Assembly: GCA_003258795.1 (NCBI GenBank)
Contig: QHMH01000009.1
Location: 1 to 64,000, forward strand
DNA: 64,000 nt
Source: Candidatus Melainabacteria bacterium
Lineage (GTDB): Bacteria; Cyanobacteriota; Vampirovibrionia; Gastranaerophilales; Gastranaerophilaceae
Direction of reading: 5' to 3'
The notes below the pieces were generated by a model. It searched no databases. It saw only the letters and a program-made list of their open reading frames with translations, and had not been told where the DNA came from. How positions within the stretch are numbered: the stretch's first letter is position 1; each line of letters starts with the position of its first letter. Positions 60,920 to 64,000 of the stretch are shown here, in pieces. The position numbers and the translations under genes are program-made.

Positions 60920-62029
60920 TTACAAAACATTTTTTGCAAAGCTTTCGAATTCGTCATTAAATATGGCTTTTCTTGCATTTTTTACGAAATTCAAAAGGAA
61001 CTGAATGTTATGAATAGATAAAAGAATTTGAGCATTAGCCTCACCACATCTATATAGATGTCTAATATAGGCTCTTGAGTGGTTTTTGCAGGCATAACAA
61101 TCACAGTGTTCATCAAGAGGTTTTGAATCTCGTTCAAATTCTTTATTTTTAATAATTTTTCTACCTTCAGTTGTGAAGAAAGAACCGTGTCTTGCGTTTC
61201 TTGTTGGGAGAACGCAATCGAACATATCTATTCCTCTTAAAATACCCTCTGTCAAATCTTTTGGAGTTCCAACGCCCATAAGATAACGAGGAGCATGTTT
61301 TGGAAGGAGTGAGGCAGAATATTCTACAAAATCGTTCATAATTTCGTGAGGTTCTCCAACACTCAATCCGCCGATTGCATAACCTATTGCATCATAATCT
61401 GAAATAATTTTTGCACTTTCTGCTCTCAAATCCTTAAAGAAAGCTCCTTGCATAATTGGAAAGAGGGCTTGGCGTGGGTTTTTGTGAGCCTTAAAGCATC
61501 TTTCAAGCCACCTGTGAGTTTTTTTCATAGCACTTTCTGCTTCGCTATGACTACAAGGATAAGGTGCACATTCATCAAATGCCATAATTATATCAGCACC
61601 TATGTTCTCTTGGATTTCCATTGAAACTTCGGGGCTAATAAAGTAACTTTTTCCATTTTTTGGATTTTTAAAACTTACACCATCTTCTGTGATATTTCTG
61701 AATTCAGAAAGTGAGAATACCTGAAATCCACCAGAATCTGTTAGTACAGGTTTGTGCCAATCCATCCACGAATGAATTCCACCAAAATCTCTTATCAATT
61801 CGCTACCTGCAGTTAGGTGTAAATGGTAGGAATTTGCGAGGATTATATGTGGTTGAGTTTGTGAAAGATGATAATTTGTAAGCATTTTTACAGCAGAATT
61901 TGTTCCAACCGGCATAAAAATTGGTGTTTCTATATCGCCGTGAGGAGTGTGTAAAATTCCTGCCCTTGCGCCTGTTTTAGCATCTTCGTGCAACAATTCA
62001 AAACTAAAATATTCTCTTGAACTTATCAA
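60920..62029 (-). CDS. tgt: Queuine tRNA-ribosyltransferase
   Basis: Exchanges G34 for preQ1 in tRNA. The nucleophile Asp is in DMFDCVLPTRNARHG, the earlier Asp in LTDSGGFQVFSL, and zinc ligands in CDCYACKNHSRAYIRHL. 369 residues. Start TTG at 62029, with AGAGG 5 nt before it; no ATG nearby. Completes the queuosine route with queH. 8 bp after ndk. Confidence 0.96.
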   Translation of the reverse strand: MISSREYFSFELLHEDAKTGARAGILHTPHGDIETPIFMPVGTNSAVKMLTNYHLSQTQPHIILANSYHLHLTAGSELIRDFGGIHSWMDWHKPVLTDSGGFQVFSLSEFRNITEDGVSFKNPKNGKSYFISPEVSMEIQENIGADIIMAFDECAPYPCSHSEAESAMKKTHRWLERCFKAHKNPRQALFPIMQGAFFKDLRAESAKIISDYDAIGYAIGGLSVGEPHEIMNDFVEYSASLLPKHAPRYLMGVGTPKDLTEGILRGIDMFDCVLPTRNARHGSFFTTEGRKIIKNKEFERDSKPLDEHCDCYACKNHSRAYIRHLYRCGEANAQILLSIHNIQFLLNFVKNARKAIFNDEFESFAKNVL

Positions 62030-62037
62030 ACCAACCT

Positions 62038-62499
62038 CTATTTCATTTCTTCAACGAGAATTTCATACATAGTTTTCCAGTTGTTGCATATTTCTTCCGG
62101 CTTAAAGTAGATTGCAATTTCTCTTTCTGCACTTGCAGGAGAATCTGATGCGTGAACTGAATTATATTGAGTTACTTGAGAGAAGTCACTTCTAATAGAA
62201 CCGTCTTCTGCATCCATTGGATTAGTTTTACCTAAAAATTTTCTAACACTTTCTATAACGTTTTCACCTTGCAAAACCATAGCAATAATTGGAGCATTGG
62301 TAATAAATTTTACCAAAGAAGGATAAAAAGGTTTTCCAATATGTTCTTCATAATGTTTTGCGGCAATTTCTTCTGTTACATGAATCATTTTCATTGCAAC
62401 AATTTTATAGCCTTTTGTTTCAATTCTTTTGATAATATCTCCAATCAAACCTCTTTTAACAATATCTGGTTTAATTGCGACAAAAGTTCTTTGTTCCAT
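62038..62499 (-). CDS. ndk: Nucleoside diphosphate kinase
   Basis: Equilibrates NTP and dNTP pools. The active-site His is in YNSVHASDS (usual NxxHGSD); IKPDIVKRGLIG at the N-terminus. 153 residues from ATG 62499 with GGGGAAG upstream; the frame extends 14 codons. Followed by tgt on the same strand. Confidence 0.96.
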   Translation of the reverse strand: MEQRTFVAIKPDIVKRGLIGDIIKRIETKGYKIVAMKMIHVTEEIAAKHYEEHIGKPFYPSLVKFITNAPIIAMVLQGENVIESVRKFLGKTNPMDAEDGSIRSDFSQVTQYNSVHASDSPASAEREIAIYFKPEEICNNWKTMYEILVEEMK

Positions 62500-62567
62500 T
62501 TCACTTCCCCTTAAAATTACTTTCCATAACGATTTAAGCATAAAAATGTGGCATAGTCAAAAGGGGG

Positions 62568-63617
62568 TTATCTTAATTTTGTCTTAGGGTCGAGAATATC
62601 CCTTATCGTATCTCCTAAAATATTGAAAGACAAAACAGCAATAAATATTAAGAATCCAGGGGTTAGAAGCCATGGTCTATATAATATGTTGAAATATTCT
62701 TGAGCCTCTTTTAGCATATTTCCCCAACTTGCATCTGGCTGTTGAATACCTAACCCCAAAAAGCTCAATCCACTTTCTGACAAGATGTAAGATGGTACAC
62801 TCAAGGTCATTGCAACTATAATATAACTTGCCGTTTGAGGGAGAATATGTTTTAATATTACCCTCATTTTTGAAGCCCCGATTGCCTCTGCTGCCTGAAC
62901 ATAATCAGAGGTTTTTATTGACAAAACCATTCCTCTAACAACTCTTGCAAATCCAGCCCACCCAATCAGAGCAAGGATTATTACAATTAACATAAATCTT
63001 TGAACGCTTGTCATGTTTGAAGGCAAAATTGCAGCAAGAATAATTAAAAGATAAAAGCTTGGAATTGACATAACAGCCTCCGCAAACCTCATCATAAGCA
63101 TATCAACTTTTCCGCCAAAGTATCCTGAAATTCCACCATACAAAAGTCCTATTGGGAATAAAACGAACAAGGCAAGAAAGCCTATTGTCATTGAAATTCG
63201 ACCACCAAAAAGTATTCTTGAAAAAACATCACGTCCGTTAATATCACACCCAAGTAAATAGATTTTTCCGTCAGTTCCGAAAAGATGCAAATCACAAGGA
63301 ATTACACCCAAAAATTTATATTTTTCGCCCCTAACGAAGAACTTTATTTTATGTTTTACACTTTTATCCAAAGTATAATTGACCTGCATTTGTTCTGGCA
63401 AGAATTCTCTTTTATAATTATAAGTATAAGGCATAGAAAGTTTACCCTTTTCGTTAATCAAAAAGACTTTAGATGGAGGCGCATAGGACATATTTCTGTC
63501 AGAAAAGTCTTTTGAATACGGAGCAATAAAATCAGCAAATAAAAGTGAAATATAAATTACAGAAAGAATTATTATCGCAGTAAGGGAGAATTTGTCTTTA
63601 ATTAGTTTTTTGAACAT
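62568..63617 (-). CDS. ABC peptide/nickel-type transporter permease, DppC/OppC family
   Basis: 349 residues, six membrane helices; the EAA loop (EAIGASKMRVILKHILPQ) contacts the ATPase. A long soluble segment between helix 1 and helix 2 (about 30-125) is unusual for DppC. 1 nt after the OppB-like stop (TAAGATG), so coupled. ATPase and binding protein genes are outside the window. Confidence 0.93.
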   Translation of the reverse strand: MFKKLIKDKFSLTAIIILSVIYISLLFADFIAPYSKDFSDRNMSYAPPSKVFLINEKGKLSMPYTYNYKREFLPEQMQVNYTLDKSVKHKIKFFVRGEKYKFLGVIPCDLHLFGTDGKIYLLGCDINGRDVFSRILFGGRISMTIGFLALFVLFPIGLLYGGISGYFGGKVDMLMMRFAEAVMSIPSFYLLIILAAILPSNMTSVQRFMLIVIILALIGWAGFARVVRGMVLSIKTSDYVQAAEAIGASKMRVILKHILPQTASYIIVAMTLSVPSYILSESGLSFLGLGIQQPDASWGNMLKEAQEYFNILYRPWLLTPGFLIFIAVLSFNILGDTIRDILDPKTKLR

Positions 63618-63618
63618 C

Positions 63619-64000
63619 TTAGCCACCCTCTCTGATTCTTGGGTCAGTAATAATTAGAAGGATATCAGCAATTAGATTTCCCAAAATAAGCATTATTGCA
63701 CCCATCATCAACGATGCCATAACAAGATTTATGTCAGATTTTAAAACAGCTTCAAGGATAAGTCTTCCAAGTCCAGGGTATTGAAAAACATATTCTGTTA
63801 ATGCAGCGCCACTCAACAAAGATGCAAATTCAAACCCAAGTAATGTTATCAAAGGGTTTAGTGCATTTCGCAGAGCATGTTTGAATATAACCTTGAATTC
63901 GCTCAACCCCTTTGCACGAGCAAATTTTACATAATCACTATCCAACACATCAAGAAGATTTGCCCTCATTTGACGCTGAAGCCCCGCAAGTGAAATTGTA
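63619..64000 (-). CDS. ABC peptide/nickel-type transporter permease, DppB/OppB family (5' partial)
   Basis: The C-terminal part of an OppB/DppB permease; the frame is open to the window edge (ISLAGLQRQMRANLLDVLDSDYVKFARAKGL continues past the first Met). EAA loop ARAKGLSEFKVIFKHALRNAL and the C-terminal ADILLIITDPRIR are family hallmarks. Upstream gene of the pair. Confidence 0.92.
   Translation of the reverse strand, partial: TISLAGLQRQMRANLLDVLDSDYVKFARAKGLSEFKVIFKHALRNALNPLITLLGFEFASLLSGAALTEYVFQYPGLGRLILEAVLKSDINLVMASLMMGAIMLILGNLIADILLIITDPRIREGG

Noticed and set aside
1..64000. tRNA, rRNA, insertion sequence or CRISPR elements
   Set aside because: No cloverleaf, rRNA-like block, transposase gene or repeat-spacer array was recognised by eye; a tRNAscan-SE run would settle small RNA genes.

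Overview
The window is AT-rich, gene-dense bacterial chromosome. It opens inside mnmG and closes inside an oligopeptide-type ABC permease gene. The best guess at the organism is a fermentative, non-photosynthetic relative of the Cyanobacteria (Melainabacteria/Gastranaerophilales-like). The evidence is a clear Ycf23/DUF561 gene, atpD-atpC standing alone as a pair (the cyanobacterial arrangement), and a stomatin-NfeD pair. A Kdo transferase and an MCE/MlaD protein point to a Gram-negative envelope. Anaerobe-type enzymes are also present: PPi-dependent phosphofructokinase, a flavodiiron protein, an acyl-CoA dehydratase activase and FixC/FixX. No photosynthesis genes, mobile elements, CRISPR arrays, rRNAs or tRNAs were seen. 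The assignment is inference and not certain.

Layout. 1-8400: mnmG, then a minus-strand operon hom-thrC-(GH13-like protein)-(lone receiver), then a VKOR-DsbA fusion and queH. 8403-8738 is a radical SAM gene remnant. 8756-14397: tuf, nusA, rimP, two small membrane proteins of a new-looking family, a secreted protein and RNase HIII. 14438-24008: dapB-asd, a radical SAM/SPASM gene with no normal start, uridine phosphorylase, flavodiiron protein-dut, a cluster-less hybrid-cluster-protein homologue, upp, mlaD, an omega-like subunit and PNP. 24050-35515: DAHP synthase, fixC-fixX, an RWYD-repeat protein, dnaN, rpmA-rplU, uvrC, stomatin/NfeD, a DUF1858 protein and leuS.

35533-40672 is the most accessory stretch. 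It holds a lysine-rich repeat protein, two more members of the small membrane family, two uncharacterised larger proteins, a DUF378 protein and another unknown. 40836-51397: prfB, a GlcF-like protein, pyk, a secreted protein, pfp, folE2, a second RWYD-repeat protein, aroQ, a uridine-kinase-like protein and atpDC. 51529-51671 holds a strong small-RNA candidate: promoter, about 105 nt, terminator, and a C-rich loop. 51670-56037 is a signalling cluster (GGDEF protein, histidine kinase, NarL-type regulator, envelope protein). 56140-64000: waaA, an activase, a PEBP protein, a zinc ribbon, a trypsin-like protease, ycf23, tgt, ndk and oppC-oppB-like permeases.

Functionally, hom, thrC, dapB and asd serve the aspartate family; aroF and aroQ serve the shikimate pathway. 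queH, tgt and possibly folE2 serve queuosine. upp, udp, punA, dut and the uridine-kinase-like gene serve nucleotide salvage. Many convergent gene pairs share one palindromic bidirectional terminator, while three pairs overlap at their 3' ends instead. Several genes (waaA, mlaD, prfB) have a -10 box exactly 6 nt before ATG and no Shine-Dalgarno, suggesting leaderless transcripts.
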